From positions 248,001-312,000 of the forward strand of contig CP048719.1 of the NCBI GenBank assembly GCA_022641835.1: a DNA stretch of 64,000 nt, given 5' to 3'. The notes under the pieces are model-generated. The model worked only from the letters and a program-made list of their open reading frames with translations, was not told the DNA's origin and made no database searches. Of this stretch, positions 40,642 through 49,283 are shown in pieces. Source of the stretch: Petasospora fabianii (taxonomy: Eukaryota; Ascomycota; Saccharomycetes; Phaffomycetales; Wickerhamomycetaceae). Both the position numbers and the translations under genes were made by a program. The stretch's first letter is position 1. Every line of letters begins with the position of its first letter.

Positions 40642-41802
40642 ATGCAGTTTTCAACCAGAGCCGTCCATGTTGGTTCTTCCCCAGACCCAACCACGGGAGC
40701 TGTCATCCCAGCCATTTCTCTTTCCACCACCTTCTCCCAGAATGCTCCAGGTGCTCCAATTGGCGCTTACGAGTATTCTAGATCTTCCAACCCAAACAGA
40801 GACAACTTTGAGACAGTGATTGCTTCTCTTGAGAACGCTAAGTTTGCTTTGGCCTTCTCCTCTGGTTCTGCTGCCACCGCCACCATCCTTCAGTCTCTTG
40901 CCCAGGGTTCCCACGTTGTTTCCGTAGGTGACGTCTACGGTGGTACACACAGATACTTCACCAAGGTTGCTAACACCCACGGCGTTGACACCGTCTTTGC
41001 TCAGGACATTGCCGAGGAGCTTCCATCCCTCCTCAAGCCAGACACCAGACTTGTCTGGATCGAGACACCATCCAACCCAACTCTTTCCATCACCGACATC
41101 GCCAAGGTTAAGCAGATCATCACCGAGTCTGGCAACAAGGACATCAAGCTCGTTGTTGACAACACTTTCCTTTCTCCATACATCTCCAACCCACTCAACT
41201 TTGGTGCCGACATCGTCGTTCACTCCGCCACCAAGTTCATTAACGGTCACTCCGATGTCGTCCTCGGTGTTGCCGCTACCAACGATGAGCAGATCTACCA
41301 GAGACTGACATTCCTTCAGAACGCCATTGGTGCGATCCCATCTCCATTCGACTCATGGCTCGCTCACAGAGGTGTGAAGACTCTTGCTCTTAGAGTTAGA
41401 ACCGCTGCCACATCCGCTCAGAAGATTGCTGAGTACTTGGAGAAGTCTGAGTACGTTCAGGCCGTAAACTACCCAGGTCTCCCAACCCACAAGGGCCACG
41501 ACATTGTCCAGAAGCAGCACAGAGATGGTCTCGGTGGTGGTGTCATTTCCTTCAGAGTTAAGGGTGGCCAAGACGCTGCCTCTAAGTTCACCCAAAACAC
41601 CAAGCTCTTCACATTGGCCGAGTCTCTCGGTGGTATTGAGTCTCTCTTGGAGGTTCCAGCTATCATGACCCACGCTGGTATCCCAGTCGAGGCCAGAGAG
41701 AAGTCTGGTGTCTACGACAACTTGGTTAGATTATCTGTTGGTATTGAGGATGTCGAGGACCTCATCGCTGATATCGAACAGGCTTTGAAGGCTTCACAGT
41801 AA
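40642..41802 (+). CDS. CYS3: Cystathionine gamma-lyase Cys3
   Basis: A 386-aa PLP enzyme, collinear with S. cerevisiae Cys3 (394 aa): ISLSTTFSQ, YEYSRSSNPNRDNFE, LAFSSGSAATATILQSL, GDVYGGTHRYF, WIETPSNPTL, VVDNTFLSPYISNPL, then SATKFINGHSDVVLGV with the PLP lysine at Lys198, and LFTLAESLGGIESLLEVP near the C-terminus. It splits cystathionine into cysteine, 2-oxobutyrate and ammonia in the cytosol. Cystathionine gamma-synthase and beta-lyase are relatives, but the FLQNAIGAIPSPFD and SLGGIESL signatures fit the gamma-lyase. Conserved Leu222 is encoded by CTG. The next gene, MET14, belongs to the same sulfur network. Confidence 0.95.
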   Translation: MQFSTRAVHVGSSPDPTTGAVIPAISLSTTFSQNAPGAPIGAYEYSRSSNPNRDNFETVIASLENAKFALAFSSGSAATATILQSLAQGSHVVSVGDVYGGTHRYFTKVANTHGVDTVFAQDIAEELPSLLKPDTRLVWIETPSNPTLSITDIAKVKQIITESGNKDIKLVVDNTFLSPYISNPLNFGADIVVHSATKFINGHSDVVLGVAATNDEQIYQRLTFLQNAIGAIPSPFDSWLAHRGVKTLALRVRTAATSAQKIAEYLEKSEYVQAVNYPGLPTHKGHDIVQKQHRDGLGGGVISFRVKGGQDAASKFTQNTKLFTLAESLGGIESLLEVPAIMTHAGIPVEAREKSGVYDNLVRLSVGIEDVEDLIADIEQALKASQ

Positions 41803-42043
41803 AGCCCCATCTCATGAATGCATGTCAAATTTAGAACGTTATCTTAGAGGGCATAGATCGTAGAGGGGACATATACGTGAGAGCACTATGACGACCGCTT
41901 ACAGCCATACTCTGTAACTTCTGCTACAGCCAGTAAGCCAGCACAGGCCGCCCAAGCCACAGGGCTCAGCACAACAGCCACACTAGCCACAATACACAAG
42001 CCACCCTAGGCCAGTCAGGGCCTGGGCATATACTGCTGACTGG

Positions 42044-42089
42044 TGTGGCGCTGATAGTTAAGGCGTCGTGTGTGGCGCGTGCGTGGCGT
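42044..42089 (+). promoter_or_regulatory. Cluster of GTGGCG boxes (Met31/Met32-like)
   Basis: TGTGGCG at 42044-42050 and 42072-42078 and CGTGGCG at 42083-42089. Met31/Met32 bind AAACTGTGGC in S. cerevisiae, so the GTGGCG core next to a Cbf1 box matches the Met4 promoter layout. Confidence 0.5.
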
Positions 42090-42116
42090 AGCAGTGAGGA
42101 GTGCGCGTGCACTAGT

Positions 42117-42124
42117 CACGTGAA
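42117..42124 (+). promoter_or_regulatory. TCACGTGA palindromic Cbf1 site in MET14 promoter
   Basis: Perfect palindromic Cbf1 box 168 bp before the MET14 start. MET14 of S. cerevisiae is a classical Cbf1-Met4 target. Confidence 0.65.
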
Positions 42125-42291
42125 ATCTTGTCAACCTCATCACTACATGCTTCCACAATGACGAGCTTAAGGCTGTTTCTGAGAGGAGTACGTAGAGTTT
42201 GGTGAATGCTTGGACGAGTTGAAGAATTTTCTACTCCTGTGTTTACACTTGATCCAGACAGCAAGATCTCATTCACGTATTAACGATCAAA

Positions 42292-42897
42292 ATGGCCAGC
42301 AATATCACATGGCACCCTAACCTCACATACGACGAGCGTAAGGAGCTCACGAAACAGTCCGGTGTCACTATCTGGCTGACTGGTCTCTCCGCTTCTGGAA
42401 AATCTACCATTGCTTGTGCTCTTGAGCAGTACTTGCTCCAACACGGCGTGTCTGCCTACAGATTGGATGGAGACAACATCCGTTTCGGTCTCAACAAGGA
42501 CTTGGGCTTCTCCGAAGCTGATCGTAACGAGAACATTCGCCGTATCTCTGAGGTTTCAAAGCTCTTTGCCGATGCCACTACCGTTGCCATCACATCATTC
42601 ATCTCCCCTTACAAGGCTGACAGAGACAACGCTAGAAAGCTCCACCAGGAGTCCGGTCTCCCATTCGTCGAGGTGTACGTCGATGTTCCACTCGAAGTTG
42701 CTGAGCAGAGAGACCCAAAGGGTCTGTACAAAAAGGCTAGACAGGGTATTATTAAGGACTTCACAGGTATTTCCGCTCCATACGAGGCACCAGACGCCCC
42801 AGAAATCCACCTCCAGACAGACAAGTCTTCCATCGAGGAATCCGCCCAGATCATCATTGAGTACCTCAAGGAGAAGAAGTACATTCCTTCAAACTAA
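42292..42897 (+). CDS. MET14: Adenylyl-sulfate (APS) kinase Met14
   Basis: 201 aa (202 in S. cerevisiae). The P-loop is at 31-39 (GLSASGKST within [19 protein letters not shown]). Further family signatures follow: [31 protein letters not shown], then [13 protein letters not shown], the 'GLYKKAR' loop and [11 protein letters not shown]. It phosphorylates APS to PAPS, the second step of sulfate activation in the cytosol. The WL codon 29 is CTG at an invariant leucine, evidence for the standard code. It is a free-standing kinase with no fused ATP-sulfurylase. The start is the first ATG after the promoter boxes with a good AAAATGGC context. Confidence 0.96.
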   Translation: MASNITWHPNLTYDERKELTKQSGVTIWLTGLSASGKSTIACALEQYLLQHGVSAYRLDGDNIRFGLNKDLGFSEADRNENIRRISEVSKLFADATTVAITSFISPYKADRDNARKLHQESGLPFVEVYVDVPLEVAEQRDPKGLYKKARQGIIKDFTGISAPYEAPDAPEIHLQTDKSSIEESAQIIIEYLKEKKYIPSN

Positions 42898-43117
42898 ATA
42901 GATTGATTGCTGGTTCGGTCACGTCGCAAAGAAAGCTCCATTCATTAATACGGAAACAATAATGCAGTAGATATGCCCCCATTCCTGTATATCATCAAAA
43001 GAAAGTAAAATTTAATGCTATTGTACATGTCTAAGTGAGTCAACAGTGATGGCGATTTCATCCATCCCAAATCCGGGGTGTGAGGCTCAAGTATGCAACC
43101 CCATCGTTGGCCACCCA

Positions 43118-43798
43118 TCAACCTCTCTTTAAACTGTCCAGACGGGCCTGTAAATCATCATCTTCACCGGCAGGACCGCCTTCACCCACAGCCTGCGCCA
43201 CTCTCTGTGGTGCGGCCTCGACGCCAGTGATACCAGTTGGTGTCTCCTGCATCTGCGTGTTCAAATCAACACCAATCTCATCCAAAACCTTGTTGACAAT
43301 CTCATCTGCCTCTTCATCATCCTCAACTTCGTCACCAATAGCGTCATCAACGGCATCATCCATCATTTCCTGTCTCTGGTCCATCATGTCATTCTCCCGT
43401 TCAAAGTCCATAGCAATCTTTTGTAGCTGAGGCAAGTTCATAGATCTGTTCATCTGGCCAAGCAGCTTTGTGGCATCTCTCATGCTCAGGGCCATCTGGT
43501 CTGAACTTCTAACTGCCTGTATTCTAAGGGAGATGGCCTGTAATTGAGTCTTCATAGTGTTAAACTTTTCCACATAGCGTCTTGTTCTCACGAGGTCCTT
43601 AGCCTGGATTTTACAGGCGCCCATCTGCCCCTGCTTTGCGGAACGCTTGATCTCGCTGATAAGCTTCTTTTCTTGTGCCTCGAGTTTCTTACGCTCACGA
43701 TCAAGCTCACGTTGTGTGCGCTCAAGGGCACGCTGGTTCTTTCTGAGACGTTCTTGTGGGGTGAGCTTCTTGCCAAAGGCCCACTCAAAGAGCTGCAT
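43118..43798 (-). CDS. DID4: ESCRT-III subunit Did4/Vps2 (CHMP2)
   Basis: A 226-aa Snf7-family protein, collinear with S. cerevisiae Did4 (232 aa): MQLFEWAFGKKLTPQERLRK, NQRALERTQRELDRERKKLE, IKRSAKQGQ, QAKDLVRTRRYVEKF, LQAISLRIQAVRSSDQM. An acidic C-terminal half (GDEVEDDEEADEIVNKVLDE) ends in the MIM1-type helix DDDLQARLDSLKRG that binds the Vps4 MIT domain. It caps and disassembles ESCRT-III at endosomes with Vps24. The frame is open upstream, but the ATG at 43798 starts the conserved amphipathic N-terminus. S. cerevisiae DID4 has an intron just after this start; this gene has none there. Divergent from SYN8. Confidence 0.95.
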   Translation of the reverse strand: MQLFEWAFGKKLTPQERLRKNQRALERTQRELDRERKKLEAQEKKLISEIKRSAKQGQMGACKIQAKDLVRTRRYVEKFNTMKTQLQAISLRIQAVRSSDQMALSMRDATKLLGQMNRSMNLPQLQKIAMDFERENDMMDQRQEMMDDAVDDAIGDEVEDDEEADEIVNKVLDEIGVDLNTQMQETPTGITGVEAAPQRVAQAVGEGGPAGEDDDLQARLDSLKRG

Positions 43799-44121
43799 TT
43801 TTGTGTGTGTGTAGCTGTGTGTTGTGTGGGTGGGTTTGAGGAATAGTGGACGTGGTGTTGAAGTGCGAACTGGAGAGGCGGTCAAGACGTGGGTTGAAGT
43901 AATGCTAACAGAAGTAATGCTAACAGGGAGGTTTCTGGTTGATAACGTTAGGATTCCTTTGGTCGGCTGCGCACGGCGAGCACTTTCGCCAACAGGGCTT
44001 ATTCGCGAAAAAGGTGGAGTGGCACACAACTCAGGGCCCTTCACCAAGAAGATATCACCCAGACCTTGAAGAGGCAATTTAGAAAACCCTTGACAAAAAC
44101 TCTCACAAAAACTCCACGAAT
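43799..44121. promoter_or_regulatory. Divergent DID4/SYN8 promoter
   Basis: 323 bp, with a GT-rich tract next to DID4, a perfect 15-bp tandem duplication (43896-43925) and the palindrome TTCGCGAA (44002-44009). Confidence 0.5.
43896..43925 (+). repeat. 15-bp tandem duplication
   Basis: GAAGTAATGCTAACA occurs twice head to tail without a mismatch, in the DID4/SYN8 promoter. Confidence 0.95.
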
Positions 44122-44960
44122 ATGTCCAGGCTCTCCTCGCTTCGACTTTTGGAGTCCTATCTGGAGGACCTTTCCTCCGTCATTGAGGAGTCGAACAGAC
44201 TGCATGAGATGGAGGTCTCGTCAGAAGACAGTGATTACGAGGTCCGTAAAAGTCTGCAAAAGATTACGAAATTCCTCGAAAGAAATGATGATGGGTATGC
44301 CACTATGGTGTAATTCTCAACGGGACGATTACTAACAACCGAGCCAGTGAGGACTTTGATGAACTAGTGGACGAGTACACTCGACTCCAAAAGAGTATCA
44401 AGACGCTTGACCCCTCAGAATACGAATACAACCGCAGTCCCAACGTGACGAAGAACCAATCTAAGAATGAAGCATTGTCGTCCAAAAAGTCAGTGAGGTT
44501 CAGTGACACGCTAGAATTCAGCCAGGATGATGTCACGCCCCCTTTTAAACCTTACAGAGATGATGTGGTTGATGATGCGGACGATGCGGCCACGGCTGCG
44601 CTCTTTGAGGGAAGAACTACGCAGGAGGAGAACGATGCTGCCAGTATAGACTCGTCAAGTAATACGGAGCTCTTTATCCAGCATCAACAGACGCTGGTAC
44701 AACAAGATGATCACCTAGATTCTCTGGCACAGAGTGTCAGGCGTCAGCATGGATTGGCTACCGATATCCACGGAGAGTTGGAAGACCAAAATATCTTGCT
44801 TGATGACCTGGAGAATCAACTAGACTCGAGTGATAGAAGACTGTCAAAGGGCCAGAGAAGACTACACAAGTTTGAGAGGATGGCAAAGGAAAACAGCCAA
44901 TGGCTGACCATCATTGCGTTGATCATCATCTTGGTGTTACTACTGGTAGTGTTGAACTGA
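44122..44960 (+). CDS. SYN8: Endosomal Qc-SNARE Syn8, one intron
   Basis: Exon 1 is 44122-44294, the intron 44295-44347 (53 nt; donor GTATGC, branch TACTAAC, acceptor CCAG) and exon 2 44348-44960, giving 261 aa (255 in S. cerevisiae). The junction reads LERNDDG|EDFDELVDE. The N-terminal helical part, a KKSVRFSD element like the KVRFKND of yeast Syn8, 'NTELFIQHQQTLVQQDDHLD' and a SNARE helix up to about residue 230 (zero-layer Gln expected in NILLDDLENQLDSSD) precede a C-terminal anchor at 243-261. Syn8 works with Pep12 and Ykt6-type SNAREs in Golgi-endosome traffic. Without splicing, exon 1 would end at an in-frame stop inside the intron. Confidence 0.93.
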
Positions 44961-45475
44961 TGTGATTAAGAGGAACTTGATATTATGAAATAATGCTTTG
45001 GAATGTAGACAGGAAAGACAAATGTGTTGTATGTATGCGACCCGATAGATTAAGTTACCGACACCGATATATCCAATGACCCGCACAAATCAAAATGGCA
45101 GAGTCAGAACCAATAAATAGACATATGACGACAGGGGTGAAAAGCAGAGGAAAAGATAAATTAACGTGACAAAGGGGTGTGTGCTTTCAAGGAAAGCGGA
45201 ATATAATGAAATGAGTTGATGTGGATGCGTTTTGAGTCGTAAGTCAGGGAATTTGTGATCCGTGATGCATGAGAATGGAAAGAAATGAGAACAAAAGAGG
45301 CGTGATGAATTGTGGACGGACACGGACCTGAGCCTTTGATGCATAGTAACCGTTATAATAAGACATGTGTAAATATGATGATAGTGAATGTGCAAAGAAA
45401 AAAAAACAAGAGAGTCTGGAAAAGCGTTTGTAATTAGCGGTGAATGATCGTGAGTCTCAATTTCCTCACACCCGA
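44961..45475. other. Intergenic 3' flanks of SYN8 and the Q-rich gene
   Basis: About 515 bp between convergent genes; A-rich in the plus sense, with no gene or repeat seen. Confidence 0.5.
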
Positions 45476-46015
45476 TTACCAGCGCCCTGGGGATTGAGCA
45501 CCGCCATACATGTTATCCATTCTTCTCATAATACCCTGAGGAGAAGAGTAAATATGGGAAGGTGACACCATCATCGGCTGAGGTGAGTGCCGGAGGTAGC
45601 CCTGCTGGCCCTGCAATCTCCCCATAGATTGGGTACTCATCTTGGCTGGCGTGGAGAAAGGGGAGGACATCATCTGAGTATGGTGATATGATCCCTGTGA
45701 GACTGATATCATTTGTGGGTTTCCACGCTTGAGAAGTGTTGGCCTCATCTGTGGAGATGGCTCTGTGGTCTGCGGACAGAACTCCATATCGTCCTCCATC
45801 AGAAGAGACTTGCGCTCACTGATCTTGGAGCGGGCGGCCTGAGCAGCTTGGACGTTAGCCAGTTGTGAGACACCCAGAGGTCTGAGCTTGAGCTGTTGCT
45901 GCTGCTGTTGCTGGTGATGGTGCTGCTTCTGTTGTTCCTGTTGAAGCTGTTGCTGGTGAAGCTTCAGCTGCTGGAGTTGATGCGGAGTAAGCGACTGGAT
46001 TCCTCCCCTGTTCAT
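45476..46015 (-). CDS. Uncharacterised Gln/His-rich protein
   Basis: I do not recognise this gene. From the ATG at 46013-46015 it gives 179 aa. A Gln/His-rich stretch (about 10-45) comes first, then LRPLGVSQLANVQAAQAARSK, a short acidic motif SLLMEDDMEFCPQ (about 70-82), and a Met/Ser/Pro/Gln-rich tail with several SPQ/SPF sites ending QSPGRW. The same frame stays open upstream to 46267 and includes TPTSSPRRLISTPSTPRTPS, which looks like real coding (clustered TP/SP sites). The true start may therefore lie further right, perhaps in a small exon. A second frame (45855-46061) overlaps it but reads as low complexity. The composition suggests a nuclear or regulatory protein phosphorylated by proline-directed kinases; no function is assigned. 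Confidence 0.6.
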   Translation of the reverse strand: MNRGGIQSLTPHQLQQLKLHQQQLQQEQQKQHHHQQQQQQQLKLRPLGVSQLANVQAAQAARSKISERKSLLMEDDMEFCPQTTEPSPQMRPTLLKRGNPQMISVSQGSYHHTQMMSSPFSTPAKMSTQSMGRLQGQQGYLRHSPQPMMVSPSHIYSSPQGIMRRMDNMYGGAQSPGRW

Positions 46016-46293
46016 TGTGTGCAGCGGATGAGATGGAAGTTGGTGAAGGTATGTCGTCCAAGAGGGCGTTCTTGGTGTCGAAGGAGTTGAGATTAGCCGC
46101 CTGGGTGAGGAAGTGGGGGTACGATGATTTGGCCCGTCCTTAAGAGAGACACTAAGAAGGAGCTGGCCTGGAAAATTTTGAAGACTGCCCCGGGCCGCGA
46201 TCAAAAAGCATCTCGAGCGCGTTACGTAAAAGCGTAATGGATCAGAGGAGGAGAGGAACAACCACACTTTACCGTACCTGACATACCGTTTAT

Positions 46294-47859
46294 ATGATAA
46301 CGATACGAAGACACGCTAGCTCGCTGCTGCGGCCTGCAAAGAAGCTGAGTCTTAAGCCAAAGAAGGCTAAGAGTTTGGGAATCGCTCTAGATGATATCTC
46401 CAGTCCTGCAAGAACAAGATTCGCTCCATCACCCACAGGTTTCCTTCATTTGGGATCGTTGAGAACGGCGTTATACAATTATCTTTTGGCCAAGAGTACC
46501 GGTGGTCAATTTTTACTTCGTCTCGAGGATACCGACCAGAAACGACTCGTGCAAGGTGCAGAGGACAATATCTACGAATCGCTCAAGTGGTGCGGCCTTC
46601 ATTGGGATGAAGGTCCTCTCATCGGTGGTCCATACGAGCCATACAGACAGAGTGATCGTCACGAGATATATGCTCAATACTCTAACACTCTGATTGACTC
46701 AGGAAATGCATATCGTTGCTTCTGCTCGAAAGAACGACTCGATAAGCTCCGCGAGTCCGCACAGAGACTTCAACCACCTACTACAGTATCATATGACCGT
46801 AACTGTGCCCACATTTCTCCAGAAGAATCCGCCAAACGTGCAGAATCAGGAGAGCCTTACACGGTCAGATTCAAATCACCAAACACATATCCTGCTTTCG
46901 AAGATCTACTCCATGGCAAAGTTGACCTCCAGCCCCAGATCAACAAAGATGACGTCCGTTATGATGATCAAGTCCTTATTAAGTCCGACGGTTTGCCCAC
47001 CTACCATTTTGCCAATGTGATCGATGATCATCACATGAAAATAACTCATGTTATTAGAGGTGAAGAGTGGCTCCCTTCAACTCCCAAACATATCGCCATG
47101 TATGCTGCCTTTGGTTGGACAGCTCCAAAGTTCATTCATATCCCATTGTTGACATCCACAAAGGACAAAAAATTGAGTAAGAGATCTGGCGACATTGATG
47201 TTATGAATTTCAAAAAGAGAGGTATTCTTCCGGAGGCTTTGATCAACTTTGTTGCATTATTCGGCTGGTCTCCGCGCACGGAGAAGAAGTCTGAGATCCA
47301 CGTTTTGAAGGAATTGGTTGAATTATTCAATACGAGAGATTTGACGAGAGGAAACGCCAAGGTCGACGATAAGAAGTTGTTCTTTTTCAACAAACACTAT
47401 CTGCAAGAGAGGGTCAATAGAGATGATGCTGAGATCTTGAATCAGGGATACGAGATCTTGAAGGAATCATATCCAAATGTTACGAAGGAGCAAAGCACCA
47501 GACTGATCAAGTTCGTGAAGGAGCACTTGACTAACATATTTGAGGTGAAGAATTACTACTATCTCATTAGTGATCCTGATCTGCAAAACGAGCACGCTCA
47601 GAAGTTTATCTCTAGTGTTGGTAATAACTCAGACGCCAAGAAGATCCTCTCCACGTTCAGCGAGGTTGGTGCATTGGAGGACATTGACAGAACTACGGAC
47701 GAGCTCGTGGAGGCTGGGGTCCAGAAGAAGGTCATTTTCCAGACATTGAGGTTTGCTCTATCTGGTGGTATCCCAGGTCTGAAGATACCGCTACTTGTTG
47801 AGTTCATTGGTGTTGAAGAAGCTCAGAAGAGGGTTAAAGAGGCTATGGAGAAATTGTGA
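46294..47859 (+). CDS. MSE1: Mitochondrial glutamyl-tRNA synthetase Mse1
   Basis: A 521-aa class I synthetase of the bacterial type. A basic N-terminus (MITIRRHASSLLRPAKKLSL), suited to mitochondrial import, precedes RFAPSPTGFLHLGSLRTALY with the HIGH-type motif at 52-55. LLRLEDTDQKR and the KLSKRSG (KMSKS equivalent) motif near 293-299 follow, then a C-terminal anticodon-binding helical domain ending GIPGLKIPLLVEFIGVEEAQ. It charges mitochondrial tRNA-Glu, and likely tRNA-Gln as an intermediate, in the matrix. Length fits S. cerevisiae Mse1 (536 aa). The start codon is only about 280 bp from the Q-rich gene, divergently. Confidence 0.94.
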   Translation: MITIRRHASSLLRPAKKLSLKPKKAKSLGIALDDISSPARTRFAPSPTGFLHLGSLRTALYNYLLAKSTGGQFLLRLEDTDQKRLVQGAEDNIYESLKWCGLHWDEGPLIGGPYEPYRQSDRHEIYAQYSNTLIDSGNAYRCFCSKERLDKLRESAQRLQPPTTVSYDRNCAHISPEESAKRAESGEPYTVRFKSPNTYPAFEDLLHGKVDLQPQINKDDVRYDDQVLIKSDGLPTYHFANVIDDHHMKITHVIRGEEWLPSTPKHIAMYAAFGWTAPKFIHIPLLTSTKDKKLSKRSGDIDVMNFKKRGILPEALINFVALFGWSPRTEKKSEIHVLKELVELFNTRDLTRGNAKVDDKKLFFFNKHYLQERVNRDDAEILNQGYEILKESYPNVTKEQSTRLIKFVKEHLTNIFEVKNYYYLISDPDLQNEHAQKFISSVGNNSDAKKILSTFSEVGALEDIDRTTDELVEAGVQKKVIFQTLRFALSGGIPGLKIPLLVEFIGVEEAQKRVKEAMEKL

Positions 47860-48014
47860 GTGCTACAAACATCTACGTGTACATATAATATAATGAAGAG
47901 CAATGACAAATTTGACTAAAGATACCTTAAAACAGAAAAAAGAAAACAGAAAGCTCATGCAGAATTTCAATATGTTCAGTGATTGGAAGAGTTCATGTAT
48001 CACGGTGAATAGTA

Positions 48015-48989
48015 TCACAATATTGTACATCTGACTCTTCTTAGCTTTCTTTTTTTGGTCGGATTAGTTGGGACATCACTCATATCATACTCAGAGTTTC
48101 TGTAGTAGTCACTAACCGCCTCACTTCTGTCCAACTTGGCCGCCGTCTTCTTGACGGGCTTCTTTTTGAAGATGTTCAGTGTAGACTGTTGAGGCTCGTC
48201 ATCGTAGAACTCCTTCATGGCTGTTGTGATTGCAGTGTTGAAGATCTGATTAACGTTCTCCGTAGTCTTTGCAGAACATCTGATGTGATGAACAGCGCCA
48301 ATTTCCCTAGCCAGATAATCCGCCTCTTGGAAACTTACAACCTCAGAGTTTTCCCCACTATTTAATAGGTCAGTTTTTGTTCCAACAACAATGATTGGAA
48401 CACCGGGACAGAAATGTTTCACTTCAGGGGCCCATTTATCCCTAATATTCTGCAGACTGATACTGTTGTTCACTGCATAACACACTAGAAGCACATTGAC
48501 ATCGGGATAAGACAATGGACGTAAACGATCGTACTCCTCTTGTCCAGCGGTATCCCACAATGCCAATTCGATTTTCTTCCCTGTAGAGCTCGTGACATTT
48601 GTGATGTAGTTTTCAAAAATTGTGGGAACGTATGCAGTTGGAAAATCACCTTGGGAATACACGATCAATAAACATGTTTTACCACAACCACCATCACCAA
48701 CTACAACGAGCTTGATGCGATATTCAGGTCTCCGTTTGTTGTCCGCGTCGATTAGTTGGTAGGAGTCAACTTCATTGACATTTAGTGCATTTGGGTTATT
48801 AGTCGACGGCGTGTTGGTGTCGTTTGAGGTTGTTGGGTCAGGGAGTTGCGATTGGCGCTTCCGGGCAGTGTCGTATGGTGTCTCAAATGAGGTTTTGATA
48901 ACTTTGAAGGTTCCATCGGTCGATGATGATGATGGGTCATCCACCGCGATGCGTTGTGAATTGTAGTACGGTTTAGATAATGTACTCAT
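48015..48989 (-). CDS. RHO4: Rho-family GTPase Rho4
   Basis: 324 aa from the ATG at 48987-48989. A disordered N-terminal extension of ~90 residues, characteristic of Rho4, precedes a full Rho domain: G1 GDGGCGKT at 98-105, effector loop YVPTIFENY, G3 DTAGQEEYDRLRPLSYPDV at 146 onward, TKTD at 204-207 and CSAKTTENV. The tail is polybasic (KKRKLRRVR) and ends CTIL, a CaaX box predicted to be geranylgeranylated. Rho4 acts at the plasma membrane in polarity, actin and septum formation. Rho3 is the main alternative, but the N-terminal extension and CYAVNNSISLQNIRDKWAPE fit Rho4. An SBF-like CGCGAAA lies at 49133-49139, about 145 bp upstream. Confidence 0.9.
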   Translation of the reverse strand: MSTLSKPYYNSQRIAVDDPSSSSTDGTFKVIKTSFETPYDTARKRQSQLPDPTTSNDTNTPSTNNPNALNVNEVDSYQLIDADNKRRPEYRIKLVVVGDGGCGKTCLLIVYSQGDFPTAYVPTIFENYITNVTSSTGKKIELALWDTAGQEEYDRLRPLSYPDVNVLLVCYAVNNSISLQNIRDKWAPEVKHFCPGVPIIVVGTKTDLLNSGENSEVVSFQEADYLAREIGAVHHIRCSAKTTENVNQIFNTAITTAMKEFYDDEPQQSTLNIFKKKPVKKTAAKLDRSEAVSDYYRNSEYDMSDVPTNPTKKRKLRRVRCTIL

Positions 48990-49275
48990 CTGGGACTTCG
49001 GCAATATATGGTACAGAGAGACACCGAGAGTGGAGATGGGGATCTTGATGTAATTTCAAGAGCTCATCGCCATCAACAGGGCTTTGTTTACATATCGCAC
49101 TGAGGGCTATGTTTTGGTAAGAACCGGGGGCGCGCGAAAGCGCGGTCTCGTGACACCGAGGCCTCCTATTTAGAGTTTCCCAATAAGAGTGTTATTTGCA
49201 ACGAGATGTTTTGTGTGAGAGTTCTCCTGAAGGAGAGAGAGGGTTTCAGCTCTTTGGGATGCGACATTGATACAC

Positions 49276-49283
49276 TATATAAG
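49276..49283 (+). promoter_or_regulatory. Consensus TATA box without an assigned gene
   Basis: TATATAAG facing right, about 290 bp upstream of RHO4 in the opposite sense and 2.6 kb before the next rightward gene. ATGs following it (49349, 49391) open only tiny frames. Confidence 0.4.

Larger units (their letters stand above)
41803..42291. promoter_or_regulatory. MET14 promoter region
   Basis: About 490 bp with GTGGCG boxes (42044-42089) and TCACGTGA (42117-42124). A 15-codon frame (42159-42206, starting MTSLRLFLRG) precedes the MET14 ATG and would be an upstream ORF if transcription starts before it. The transcription start is unknown. Confidence 0.55.

Noticed and set aside
40651-41250. 199-codon frame antisense to CYS3
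   Set aside because: Shadow of a highly biased conserved gene; no motif.
42159-42188. Possible first exon for MET14 ending at GTACGT
   Set aside because: Phase does not match any acceptor in MET14, whose own ATG at 42292 begins the conserved protein. At most it is a short upstream ORF.
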